Part shown: positions 33,586-40,950 of the stretch, in pieces
How the letters are laid out: every line of letters begins with the position of its first letter
Position numbering within the stretch: position 1 is the stretch's first letter
Assembly: GCA_020631075.1 (NCBI GenBank)
Contig: JAHDHX010000004.1
Coordinates: 1 to 64,000, forward strand
Direction: 5' to 3'
Length of the DNA stretch: 64,000 nucleotides
DNA from: Candidatus Altimarinota bacterium
GTDB taxonomy: Bacteria > Patescibacteriota > Gracilibacteria > UBA4473
Position numbers and translations under genes: made by a program
Notes under the pieces: model-generated
Seen by the model: only the letters and a program-made list of their open reading frames with translations
Databases searched by the model: none
What the model was told of the DNA's origin: nothing

Positions 33586-35472
33586 ATGCGTGTGGGTGTC
33601 GACAAGACGGCGATCGATATTAACCCCGAAGAGATGGCGGGGGTGGGGTTTATGGGGTATGGGGCGCCTGAGAATTACCTGCACCCTGAGGCAAAGCACG
33701 AGACGCCGTATGTGCGGACGATTGCCATGGAAGACGAGGCGGGGGGGCGGCACCTGTGGGTGAACATAGAAGCGCAGGGGCCCGGGAACATCGTGCGGAT
33801 GAAGCTGTGGCACCTGCTGAATGAGGGACTGGAGCCGAGTGACCCTGCGTACATTCACCATGAGCAGCTGACGGTCATTGCCAACCATACGCACTCGATG
33901 CTGGGGGGGGACCGTGAGCACAGTATATATAACGCGACGGTGCCTGGGTACCAGCCGCGGGTAGCGGACCTGTATGCGCGGACGATGGCGGAGTCTGTCC
34001 GTAAGGCGCTGGGGAAGCTGCAACCTGGGGTAGTGCAATGGGAAAGAGCGTATTTTAATGATGATGCAAAAGACGAACGGGTGAGTAAGCCAACGGCTGA
34101 CACGGGGGGGAATCGATCAATTTTGGCTTACCTTGCTGCTGAGGGGTTGGACATAGACAGTCACTGGGTGATCCGTCAAAAAAGGATGCAAGATGCGGGG
34201 AACTATAAACGGCATGCGGTGGAACTGATGGTGGTGAAAGATCTGAAGCATGAAATACTCGGGATGATGAACTGGATCGATGTGCATGCAACGAGTGTCA
34301 GGAACACGAACCAAGCGATAGACACGGACAACAAAGGTGAGCTGAGCCGTATGGCGGAAGAAGACCACGGCCTGGCGGCGGTGGTGGCCAGCAACCCCGG
34401 GATGGGGACAGGTGATGTGTCGCCGAACAGAGCCCAGACAACGGGGCTTATATCTTATCACCCTGACTGGGAAAGAGGGATGTTTGAAAAGGATGACTTT
34501 AAGAGCAAAAGACGGAATGCGAGGGAGCAACTGGAAACTCTATACCACGGACTGAAACAATTGAAGTATAAAAATGTAGATGAGGGAAAGATAAAGCAAC
34601 GGAGTGTGACGGTGCGGATGGATGGTCTGTGGGTGCGGCCAGAGTACCGACTGACGACGGCGGATGGGCGGTATGTGTATGAAGGGGAGCGGGTAAGTGG
34701 GCCAGCGCTGGGGCGGGCATTCACCGATGGGACGCCCGTGGACGGGCGTGGGGAGCCGCTGGCGGGGAAGGCGCTGGTGATGCTGAGCCATCTGACGGGG
34801 GTGGACAAGGACATGAAGGCCGAGCACGGGTCGAAACAGATAGTGGTAGACGGGCGCAACCAGCAACTGGCGGGGCTGCGGGCAAAAACGCTCAAAAATA
34901 CGCTGGGGGTACTGCTGAGTCCGACGCCTGATGAGCCGTATACGCATGATGTGGCGCGGGAGCTGGGGTATATGTCTTACTTTGGGGGACTGGAGGAGAC
35001 GGAATACCTCCCGCAGGAGGCGACGCTGCAACTGGTGCAAGTGGGGGAACAATATGTGCTGACGTTGCCTTTTGAGCTGACGACGCAGGCGGGGCGGGTG
35101 CTGCTGGAGCAAACAGCCAAGAAACTGGGGGTGGAGGATGACCGTGTGCTGATCGTCCCTTACGCCAATGGGTACAACGGGTATGTGACCACGCCGAGTG
35201 AGTACGAAGTGCAGCAGTATGAAGGTGGACACACGCTGTATGGGCCCAACACGCTGGGGGGGATATGCACAGTGATGGCTGGGTTGGTGGATCGTCTGCA
35301 AAATGATTTCTCACTGACGGGAGTAGCGAAAGACATTTCTGAGCCGAAGTATGCAGACCCGATGAAGTTAAAGAATTTTAATAATTCGCGGTATGTGCAG
35401 TCGTACTTACAACGGTGGGAGGCCAACAGAAAGTGGTGGCGGGAGCAGCGTGAAAAAAAAATGGGGGGATAG
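33586..35472 (+). CDS. Neutral/alkaline ceramidase family hydrolase
   Basis: 628 residues. Family motifs run in order: VGVDKTAIDI...GFMGYGAP at the N-terminus, ANHTHSMLGG (99-108, zinc-binding His), WIDVHATSVRNTN (second His), SNPGMGTGDVSPN (Ser nucleophile in GDVSPN, 276-281) and YANGYNGYVTTPSEYEVQQY...LYGPNTLGG. These enzymes hydrolyse the N-acyl bond of ceramide. No signal peptide is visible, unlike the usual secreted bacterial enzymes, so it may be cytoplasmic or exported by another route. A non-ceramide N-acyl lipid substrate is possible. It follows palindromic copy A by 80 bp; a CaCA exchanger follows downstream on the same strand. Confidence 0.9.
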   Translation: MRVGVDKTAIDINPEEMAGVGFMGYGAPENYLHPEAKHETPYVRTIAMEDEAGGRHLWVNIEAQGPGNIVRMKLWHLLNEGLEPSDPAYIHHEQLTVIANHTHSMLGGDREHSIYNATVPGYQPRVADLYARTMAESVRKALGKLQPGVVQWERAYFNDDAKDERVSKPTADTGGNRSILAYLAAEGLDIDSHWVIRQKRMQDAGNYKRHAVELMVVKDLKHEILGMMNWIDVHATSVRNTNQAIDTDNKGELSRMAEEDHGLAAVVASNPGMGTGDVSPNRAQTTGLISYHPDWERGMFEKDDFKSKRRNAREQLETLYHGLKQLKYKNVDEGKIKQRSVTVRMDGLWVRPEYRLTTADGRYVYEGERVSGPALGRAFTDGTPVDGRGEPLAGKALVMLSHLTGVDKDMKAEHGSKQIVVDGRNQQLAGLRAKTLKNTLGVLLSPTPDEPYTHDVARELGYMSYFGGLEETEYLPQEATLQLVQVGEQYVLTLPFELTTQAGRVLLEQTAKKLGVEDDRVLIVPYANGYNGYVTTPSEYEVQQYEGGHTLYGPNTLGGICTVMAGLVDRLQNDFSLTGVAKDISEPKYADPMKLKNFNNSRYVQSYLQRWEANRKWWREQREKKMGG

Positions 35473-35537
35473 TTTGGCGGAAGTGGCGGTAGGGGGAAAT
35501 AGGGTTTGCAAGGTGGGGGGGATGACTAGGGTGGCGG

Positions 35538-36473
35538 GTGATGACAATTCTCCTTCCGTTTTTGGTCTTTGCCGTGTGCACGGCGGTGCTGGTGAAGTCG
35601 GCTGATTATTTCATTGGGGCGATCGAGCGGATCGGCCTGTCGCTAGGGTTGCCTGAGTTTTTTACGGGGGTGCTGTTTGTCGCGCTGGGGACGAGCCTGC
35701 CTGAGCTGACGACGGGGCTGGCTTCTGTGTGGCAGGGGGAAGCGGACATGCTGACCGGGAATGTGCTGGGGTCAAATGTGGCCAACGTGCTGCTGGGGCT
35801 CGGGTTGGTGGTGTTTTTGTCTGGGAAGCGGATACACTACCAAAAAAATGTGTTTTCGGGGCATATACCGATCTTACTGATTGCCACGGCGTTGGCGACC
35901 TTTGCCATGCTGGACGGTCAGATAGTGCGGCCAGAAGGCTGCCTGCTGCTGGGGGTGCTGGGGTCGTATCTGTGGTTTTTGCATTCGGAGACGCCTGCGA
36001 TCAAGATGGTGGACGGGAAGCGTGAGTTTGACTGGAAGGACTTTGCGGTGGCGGGGGGAGCGCTGCTGGGGATCTTGGTGAGTTCGCATTTTTTGATAAC
36101 GAGTGTGATCACCCTGGCGGAGATGCTGAACCTGGCCAAGACGGCGCTGGCGGCGACGCTGGTGGCGCTGGGGACGAGCTTGCCCGAGATGGTGGTGGTG
36201 TATGCGGCGCTGAAAAACGGGAACCCTGACATTGCGATCGGGAATGTGCTGGGGTCGAATATTTTTAACATTGTGCTGATACTCGGGCTGGGGGCAGTGG
36301 TGGCGCCGTTGCCCGTGAGTGAGCTGAACCTGACGGTACTGTTGCCCTTCATGGTCGCGACGACGGTGCTGTACTGGGGGGTGAGTCAGACCCGCGAGGT
36401 GACGCGGCAGGAGGGGTTTTCGCTGACGATGTTTTATGTGTTGTTTTTGGCGGCGTTGTATAAGTTGTTTTAG
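35538..36473 (+). CDS. Calcium/sodium:proton antiporter, CaCA family (YrbG-like)
   Basis: 311 residues, about ten membrane segments. The two inverted alpha-repeats are clear: GTSLPELTTGLASVWQG with GNVLGSNVANVLLGLG in the first half, and GTSLPEMVVVYAALKNG with GNVLGSNIFNIVLILG in the second. These carry the ion-binding Glu and Asn residues. It exchanges Ca2+ (or another cation) for Na+ or H+ across the cytoplasmic membrane. It lies 65 bp after the ceramidase gene and may be co-transcribed. The start could be the first or second of two adjacent ATG codons (35538 or 35541). Confidence 0.93.
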   Translation: MMTILLPFLVFAVCTAVLVKSADYFIGAIERIGLSLGLPEFFTGVLFVALGTSLPELTTGLASVWQGEADMLTGNVLGSNVANVLLGLGLVVFLSGKRIHYQKNVFSGHIPILLIATALATFAMLDGQIVRPEGCLLLGVLGSYLWFLHSETPAIKMVDGKREFDWKDFAVAGGALLGILVSSHFLITSVITLAEMLNLAKTALAATLVALGTSLPEMVVVYAALKNGNPDIAIGNVLGSNIFNIVLILGLGAVVAPLPVSELNLTVLLPFMVATTVLYWGVSQTREVTRQEGFSLTMFYVLFLAALYKLF

Positions 36474-36479
36474 TCGGTA

Positions 36480-37625
36480 TTACAGGGTGAGATCTTGCAG
36501 CGCGGACTGAAGCGCGGTGATGTCGGCCAAGGTGCTGGTGTGCCCGAAGCTGAACCGTAGGCCGCGGTGGGTGGCCGTGTCAGGCAAGCCAAGCGCGGCC
36601 AGAGCGCGTGAGCCCTGGGCGGCGCCGCTGCTGCACGCGGGGCCAGTGGCGGCGCACACGCCACGGAGGTCGAGCTGGGTGGTAATGATCTGCCCCGTGG
36701 TGCGAGGCAGCACCCAGTGGGTGATGTGGCTGGGTGACTGGGGGGTGGCCCAGGGCGACGCGGGGACGCCGAGCTGGTCGCGCAGGTCACGTAGGGCGTG
36801 GGTGAGTTGCTGGTAGCGGGTGACCTCCTGCGGGCGGTGGGTGGTGAGCTCTGACAAGGCGAGGGCGAGCGTGCGGGCGCCGAGGAGACTCTGGGTGCCT
36901 GGGCGGAGGCCCCACTCGTGCGTGCTGGGGCCTAACGGTTTGAGGGGGGTGCCTGACTGCACGACGAGCACGCCACTGCCGCCAAGGCCGCCGAATTTCT
37001 CAGCGGAGAGGGCGATGATGTCGGCGGGCAGGGTGGCGTGGTCGACTGGCTGGCTGACGACGGCGGCACAGGGGTCGATGATGGTGACGGGGCGCTGCCC
37101 GACGGGGCCCAGGGCGGTGACGAGCTGGCAGAGATCCGCAACGGGCTGGGCGATGCTTGTCTCGGAGCAGAGGGATTCGCCGATGATGGCGTCAAAGGAC
37201 TGGAGGAAGTCGGGGGTGAGTGCCGAGAGCGCCCATTGGCCCGTGGGTGTGAGGGGGATGGGATGAGACTCTACCCGATGGTGAAGAGCGAGGTAGCTGA
37301 CGGCTGACCAAACGGCGGAGTGGCACAAGGGAGACACCAACAGTCGCCGGTGCTGGCCCGCGAGGGCGACGCCGACGATCGCCCGCCAGAGGGCCTCGGT
37401 GCCGCCGCTGGTGAAGATGACTTCGGCGGGGTGGGCACCGAGGAGGTCGGCCACGGTGCGGCGGGAGGTGTCCAACACGGAGCGGGCGGTCCGCCCAAGC
37501 GTGTGCGGGCTGGAAGGGTTGGCCGTGAGGGCGGGGTCAGCCAAATGCTCGGTGATGAGGTCGGCCACGGCGGGGCGCAGGGGGGTGGCGGCGGCGTGGT
37601 CGAGGTAGGTGACAGGGGAGGGCAT
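36480..37625 (-). CDS. Cysteine desulfurase (NifS/IscS-like), divergent
   Basis: 381 residues. Class V aminotransferase fold: YLDHAAATPL at the N-terminus, FTSGGTEALWRAI, Asp184 in TIIDPCAAV (pyridine N contact), PLP lysine K210 in SAEKFGGLGG, and Cys331 in ATGPACSSGAAQGSRAL, the loop that carries the persulfide. It would mobilise sulfur from cysteine for Fe-S clusters or tRNA thiolation. Several usual residues are changed: SGATExNN reads SGGTEALW, the His before the PLP Lys is Glu, and the EHxA motif reads CHSA. Ordinary activity is therefore likely but not certain. It is alone, with no IscU/SufU nearby, and converges on the exchanger gene 6 bp away. Confidence 0.85.
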   Translation of the reverse strand: MPSPVTYLDHAAATPLRPAVADLITEHLADPALTANPSSPHTLGRTARSVLDTSRRTVADLLGAHPAEVIFTSGGTEALWRAIVGVALAGQHRRLLVSPLCHSAVWSAVSYLALHHRVESHPIPLTPTGQWALSALTPDFLQSFDAIIGESLCSETSIAQPVADLCQLVTALGPVGQRPVTIIDPCAAVVSQPVDHATLPADIIALSAEKFGGLGGSGVLVVQSGTPLKPLGPSTHEWGLRPGTQSLLGARTLALALSELTTHRPQEVTRYQQLTHALRDLRDQLGVPASPWATPQSPSHITHWVLPRTTGQIITTQLDLRGVCAATGPACSSGAAQGSRALAALGLPDTATHRGLRFSFGHTSTLADITALQSALQDLTL

Positions 37626-37674
37626 GGGTCACGGTCAGTGATAGGGGGGCGGGGGGGGCTTGTAAAGCGGGGGG

Positions 37675-37820
37675 GCAGTCCCCTGCTCTGGGGTGAAAGA
37701 TAGGGGTGGAGAGTATGGACGAGTGGCTGGATGAAGAGGTTGGGTATTGGGCGAAGGCTTCAGCCAGTCAGAGTGGGGGGGGCGAATAAAGAGGAAAGGG
37801 AGTCCCCTGCTCTGGGGTGA
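37675..37820. repeat. Direct repeat of a short hairpin AGTCCCCTGCTCTGGGGTGA
   Basis: The 20-nt sequence occurs exactly at about 37677-37696 and 37801-37820. CCCC...GGGG gives a short stem. Related CAGTCCCCTxC segments occur elsewhere (e.g. 6797, 20920, 28690). Function unknown; it may be a small dispersed repeat or terminator-like motif. Confidence 0.5.
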
Positions 37821-37833
37821 TGGTTTCGGGGGG

Positions 37834-38022
37834 CTAGAGGCGGTTTTGGACGCGCTGGTAGACGACTTCTTGGACATCAAAGGTGGTGGTGTCACCCACG
37901 GGGGCAACCGGGGCAAAGGCCAGCGCGAGGCCGCTGCAAAAACAGAGGAGACAGAGGACAGGCCAGAAGTTGGCCACGTCGGGGGTGTGGCGGCGGGAGC
38001 GGGTAGAGCGGGAGAATTGCAT
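37834..38022 (-). CDS. Small single-pass membrane protein, 62 aa
   Basis: MQFSRSTRSRR basic start, one hydrophobic helix (FWPVLCLLCFCSGLALAFAP), then a short polar tail. It is positioned downstream of a minus-strand promoter (38290-38317) and a ~220-nt structured leader, which supports it being expressed. Not recognised. The overlapping 216-codon frame (37635-38285) is low-complexity and less likely. Confidence 0.5.
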   Translation of the reverse strand: MQFSRSTRSRRHTPDVANFWPVLCLLCFCSGLALAFAPVAPVGDTTTFDVQEVVYQRVQNRL

Positions 38023-38059
38023 GATGGGGATGGGTTAAGCAGAAAGTGTAGGTGAAAGG

Positions 38060-38283
38060 GAATGGGGTGCAGGGCCCCTGACGGCTGCGGTGTGAACGAA
38101 GCACAGCAGCGGTCAAGAACCGACCCGAGGGAGAGCGTCGCGCGTGAGCCACGGTGTCTTCGGGTGGCGCGACGGTGAGGAGGCGGAGGACTCTCAGCCT
38201 GCGTAAGGCGAGAGGGGGGCGACGACAGCGCTGCAATGAGCGCGGGGACAGGAGCTTCCTCAAACCTGTCCTGCGTCGCCTCC
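38060..38283 (-). ncRNA. Candidate structured RNA or long leader
   Basis: On the minus strand a promoter (TTGACC-N16-TATTCT) would start transcription at about 38283. The first transcribed ~220 nt are GC-rich and form consecutive hairpins: GGACAGG...CCTGTCC inside an outer GGCGACG...CGTCGCC-like stem, CTCTCGCCTT...AGGCTGAGAG, CGTCGCGCCAC...GTGG...GCGCGACG, CGGTTCTTGACCG and GCTGCTGTGC...GCAGC. It does not match RNase P, tmRNA, SRP or 6S consensus as far as I can see. It precedes the 62-aa ORF and could be its leader or an independent RNA. Confidence 0.5.
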
Positions 38284-38289
38284 ATTTCT

Positions 38290-38317
38290 AGAATATTTAG
38301 GAAAAACTTTAGGTCAA
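38290..38317 (-). promoter_or_regulatory. Sigma-70-like promoter for structured RNA/62-aa ORF
   Basis: On the minus strand TTGACC (plus 38312-38317), a 16-nt spacer, and TATTCT (plus 38290-38295). The predicted start falls on the GG of GGAGGCGACGCAGG. Confidence 0.6.
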
Positions 38318-38374
38318 TATTTTTCTTACTATTTGAGAGATGTGGGTAATAGAGGCTTGATTAACGTGAGGATC

Positions 38375-38569
38375 TAGGGAGTGTTCACAAATTGGAAAAA
38401 ACAGGTTGATCCTAAAGTCTAAGGAGTGATTTGAGTGAAAAAAGAATCTTTTTGGCTGCAAAATGGTTGCGTATTTTTGCCTTGATCCATCAAGGCTGCA
38501 AATACGCGCTCATTTTTCGCTCAAAAATCTCTCTTTTTTCTTCTCAAACCAATTTGTGAACACTCCCTA
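38375..38569. mobile_element. Palindromic ~195-bp element, copy B (MITE-like)
   Basis: Perfect 21-bp terminal inverted repeats TAGGGAGTGTTCACAAATTGG (38375-38395 and, inverted, 38549-38569), with TA at both outer ends. Interior: TTTGAGTGAAAAAAGA pairs with TCTTTTTTCTTCTCAAA. Shared boxes GAATCTTTTTGG and AAAATCTCTC are present, and the central stem is GCGTATTTTTGCCTTGAT / ATCAAGGCTGCAAATACGC. No ORF. About 95% identical to copy C. Confidence 0.88.
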
Positions 38570-38655
38570 AGCGGGAGGGAGCAAAGTGGGCATGTTATCT
38601 GGCTCTATGGGCTTAGCACAAAAAGGCGACGTGTCGTCGCCCAAGCGCATGCAAG

Positions 38656-38769
38656 TCAGGCCAGGGGGGCACTGGACGCCGCCGCAGGTGGGTTCATGAA
38701 GATGATGAGCACGACGGCAACGAGCAGGGCGCCGATGAGGAAACCGATGACGTGGTGGCGGGTGAGCAT
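38656..38769 (-). CDS. Small membrane peptide, 37 aa
   Basis: MLTRHHVIGFLIGALLVAVV... is a single hydrophobic helix with a short Pro/Ala/Ser tail ending in TGA. It follows the 38783 gene on the minus strand by 13 bp and may be co-transcribed with it. Similar short single-helix ORFs occur at 37834 and 39522. Evidence is hydrophobicity and context only. Confidence 0.45.
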   Translation of the reverse strand: MLTRHHVIGFLIGALLVAVVLIIFMNPPAAASSAPLA

Positions 38770-38782
38770 GGGGGGGGAGAAA

Positions 38783-39262
38783 TTACTCCGTGGTGGAGAG
38801 GTGCGCGGAGAGGTGGGGGCGGACGTAGGTCTGGTCGGCGTTAATATTGGCGTAGAAGATGGCCCGATCGGCGGGGCTGGCGGAGGCGATCTGGGATTCG
38901 AACTCCTCCACGGTGAGGGAGATGTACTCAAACGTGGCTTCGCGGTCGGCGGTGGCGGGGGTGAGCATGACTTCGATGTAGATGCGCTGACCAGTGGGCC
39001 AAGTGACCTGCAAGATGCAGTCGATGGTGCCGTATGTCTGGCCGAGGAGGCGACGGATGTAGTCTTGGTCACGGATGAGGTCGTAGCCGAGGGCGGAAAC
39101 CTGCACGCGGTCAACCCCGTGGGCGCGCACGAGAGTGCCTGTGTGGGGCATCTGGGCGACGGCGATCTTGCCGTGTTCTTCTATGACGTGTAAGGGAATG
39201 GTCAGAGCAGTGTCAGAGCAGATGTACTGGCCAGTGGAGTTACAGCTGCAGGGATTGGCCAT
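38783..39262 (-). CDS. Hypothetical protein, 159 aa
   Basis: Start taken at ATG 39262 (MANPCSCNSTGQYICSD); the open frame extends upstream into the palindromic element but is not expected to be used. The N-terminus has three closely spaced Cys. The rest is a soluble alpha/beta domain (VQVSALGYDLIRDQDYIRRL) with an acidic helical C-terminus. The translated hydrophobic alternation and its conventional codon use support it as a real gene. Not recognised. Palindromic copy C lies 72 bp upstream. Confidence 0.6.
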   Translation of the reverse strand: MANPCSCNSTGQYICSDTALTIPLHVIEEHGKIAVAQMPHTGTLVRAHGVDRVQVSALGYDLIRDQDYIRRLLGQTYGTIDCILQVTWPTGQRIYIEVMLTPATADREATFEYISLTVEEFESQIASASPADRAIFYANINADQTYVRPHLSAHLSTTE

Positions 39263-39333
39263 CCTGGCCCAACTGGTCGCAAATGGAGTCAGTCGAAAAC
39301 ACTGGTAGTCAAAAAAGGCGAGGCGCTGCCAGC

Positions 39334-39529
39334 TAGGGAGTGTTAACAAATTGGAAAAAACAGGTTGATCCTGAAATATAAGGAGAGATTTGAGTGAAAA
39401 AAGAATCTTTTTGGCTGCAAAATGGTTGCGCATTTTTGCCTTGATCCATCAAGGCTGCAAATACGCGCCCATTTTTCGCTCAAAAATCTCTCTTTTTTCT
39501 TCTCAAACCAATTTGCGAACACTACCCAA
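39334..39529. mobile_element. Palindromic ~195-bp element, copy C (MITE-like)
   Basis: Left end TAGGGAGTGTTAACAAATTGG, right end (inverted) TGGGTAGTGTTCGCAAATTGG; 17 of 21 positions match. The interior is almost identical to copy B, differing at about a dozen positions, several of them in paired positions of the stem. No ORF. Its right end supplies the stop codon of the short ORF at 39522-39596. Confidence 0.88.
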
Positions 39530-39596
39530 AATTAATGACGGCGAGGTAGAGCACGGGAATAGTCACAATCAACAGCAGAGAGCGGAGGTATTTCAT
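39522..39596 (-). CDS. Possible 24-aa membrane peptide
   Basis: MKYLRSLLLIVTIPVLYLAVIN, then FG and TAG. A single hydrophobic helix with a basic start. The stop codon (39522-39524) lies inside the terminal repeat of copy C. Too short for confidence; it could be a truncated signal sequence. Confidence 0.3.
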   Translation of the reverse strand: MKYLRSLLLIVTIPVLYLAVINFG

Positions 39597-39853
39597 GGTG
39601 GCGGTGGGGGGGGAGTGAATAGTGGGTCGTGGGGATAATAGAATACATAGATGAGAAGGGAAAGCGGCGGTCGAAGGAGGCGGGGGGATGACGCTGGTGG
39701 ACAGGGGAAATTCTTCTCATTTTTACACTTTATTTATTTATAAAAATATTATATAATAAAAACATAAATACATATTCACCCCCACATATATGGATTGGAT
39801 GAGTTTCTGATGTAGTGAAACAGCACACTGTCACGGTGCAGTAGAGCACAGAA

Positions 39854-39884
39854 AACCAAAGGTGAATATCACCTTTGGTTTTTG
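39854..39884. terminator. Perfect 12-bp hairpin with T-run
   Basis: AACCAAAGGTGA-ATA-TCACCTTTGGTT followed by TTTT, with AA on the other side, so it can work in both directions. No confident gene ends immediately before it. Confidence 0.7.
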
Positions 39885-39929
39885 GTAGAGAAGAAATGTA
39901 GAATAGGCGTGGTGTGTGGAGTGCACACA

Positions 39930-39957
39930 AAAAAAAGCCCGAGCAGGGGCTCGGGCT
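39930..39957 (-). terminator. Terminator of the 39987 gene
   Basis: AGCCCGAG-CAGGGG-CTCGGGCT (39936-39957), preceded on the + strand by a run of A that reads as a T-run on the minus strand. It lies 30 bp after the stop of the 39987-40520 gene. Confidence 0.88.
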
Positions 39958-39986
39958 AAGTGTATTGCACTCGGAATGCGGTAAGA

Positions 39987-40520
39987 CTAGGCTCTGTAGG
40001 GAGATTTCATATTTTGCATCATTTGGTCTCTGTCAGTGGCAATGGTCTCACACAGCTGGGTGAGGGGTTCCCAGTTTTGCTTTCGTGCTTGCTGAAAGGC
40101 GACGGCAATCTCGTCTTGGTAGTTGGCTTTTAGGTAGCTCAAACTCAGGCCACGTTTGGCTTCGTCAAAGGTAGCGAGTAGCGCTGGATTATTGGCTTCG
40201 AGGATGCGCAGGTCACCAAGCGAAAGGCTTTCTGTCACGCCATCAACTTTTGTTGATTCCACTAAAGCCTCTTGGTCTATCTCTTCATAGTGCTTATCAA
40301 ATAAGTCTTGAACAGATTGTCGGGTGTTTTGGGCGAAATATTTGACAACTTCGGCATCAGTGATGGTCTCTGGATTTAATGGCCATGTGTCAGGCATTGG
40401 ATTCTTAGCTGCTCCGCTCTTATCAAAAAAAGCTTTCATATTGGATAAGTCAGCAATTGAGTCAGGCCAGTTGCTCAAATTTTCAGGTGGATTTTCAGGT
40501 GGATTTTGCTTGGGTCTCAT
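39987..40520 (-). CDS. Hypothetical protein, 177 aa
   Basis: Soluble, helical, acidic. Begins MRPKQNPPENPPENLSNW with a duplicated NPPE. The remainder is helical (DAEVVKYFAQNTRQSVQDLF; YLKANYQDEIAVAFQQARKQ). Not recognised. It has its own terminator and an AT-rich upstream promoter-like region (TACTATATT on the minus strand), so it is a single-gene unit. Its helical, Gln/Ala/Asn-rich make-up resembles the other orphan proteins of the window without detectable alignment. Confidence 0.75.
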   Translation of the reverse strand: MRPKQNPPENPPENLSNWPDSIADLSNMKAFFDKSGAAKNPMPDTWPLNPETITDAEVVKYFAQNTRQSVQDLFDKHYEEIDQEALVESTKVDGVTESLSLGDLRILEANNPALLATFDEAKRGLSLSYLKANYQDEIAVAFQQARKQNWEPLTQLCETIATDRDQMMQNMKSPYRA

Positions 40521-40614
40521 GGGATAAAGTGGAGAGGAGAAATAAGATTAACAACTTGAATATAGTACTAAAACTCTTATTTGTCAAATTTTTTTATTAA
40601 TTTTAAATAATAAT

Positions 40615-40950
40615 TTAACGTGAAGGGCGGGGTCTTACGACTTTGTTTTCACCCAGCTCGGGGCGCATAGCTTCGAGGGATTCTTGCCAGTGGTTTCGCT
40701 CCGCCTGGGTGATGGGGGGCTGGGACGTGGGGCGGAGGTCGAGCGCGGGGCTGGGGGGGGAGGGTTGGAGCTGGTCCAGCCGAGTGGTGGAGAGGCCTGC
40801 GCTGTCGGCGGGCTTGGGGGCGCTGTATTTCGGGGCGAAGTGGTCTGGGTCGACGTGAACCTTGAAGGGGTTTTGGCAGGCGGTCAGCAGCACGCCCAGC
40901 AAGGGAACGAGGCACAGGGCGCGGGGGCGGCTAGCGGTGAAATTGGGCAT
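40615..40950 (-). CDS. Small lipoprotein
   Basis: 111 residues from ATG 40950 (MPNFTASRPRALCLVPLLGVLLTACQNPFK). The lipobox LLTAC gives a mature N-terminal Cys at residue 25. The mature part is Pro/Ser-rich and probably disordered, ending in a basic helical segment. The first 20 bp overlap the 3' end of mutL in another frame, so it is translationally close to mutL. Function unknown. Confidence 0.65.
   Translation of the reverse strand: MPNFTASRPRALCLVPLLGVLLTACQNPFKVHVDPDHFAPKYSAPKPADSAGLSTTRLDQLQPSPPSPALDLRPTSQPPITQAERNHWQESLEAMRPELGENKVVRPRPSR

Noticed and set aside
38060-38283. RNase P RNA candidate because of TTTGAGGAAGCTCC
   Set aside because: The P4 consensus GAGGAAAGTCC is only partly matched and no ACAGAAA P4' strand was found downstream.
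37635-38285. 216-codon minus frame beginning in the structured RNA
   Set aside because: Low-complexity Ser/Pro/Arg translation, codons conflict with the hairpin-rich region, and the 62-aa membrane ORF in another frame is more protein-like.
39730-39930. 66-codon minus frame between 39.73 and 39.93 kb
   Set aside because: It runs across the perfect 39854-39884 hairpin, has no recognisable sequence and a weak start context.
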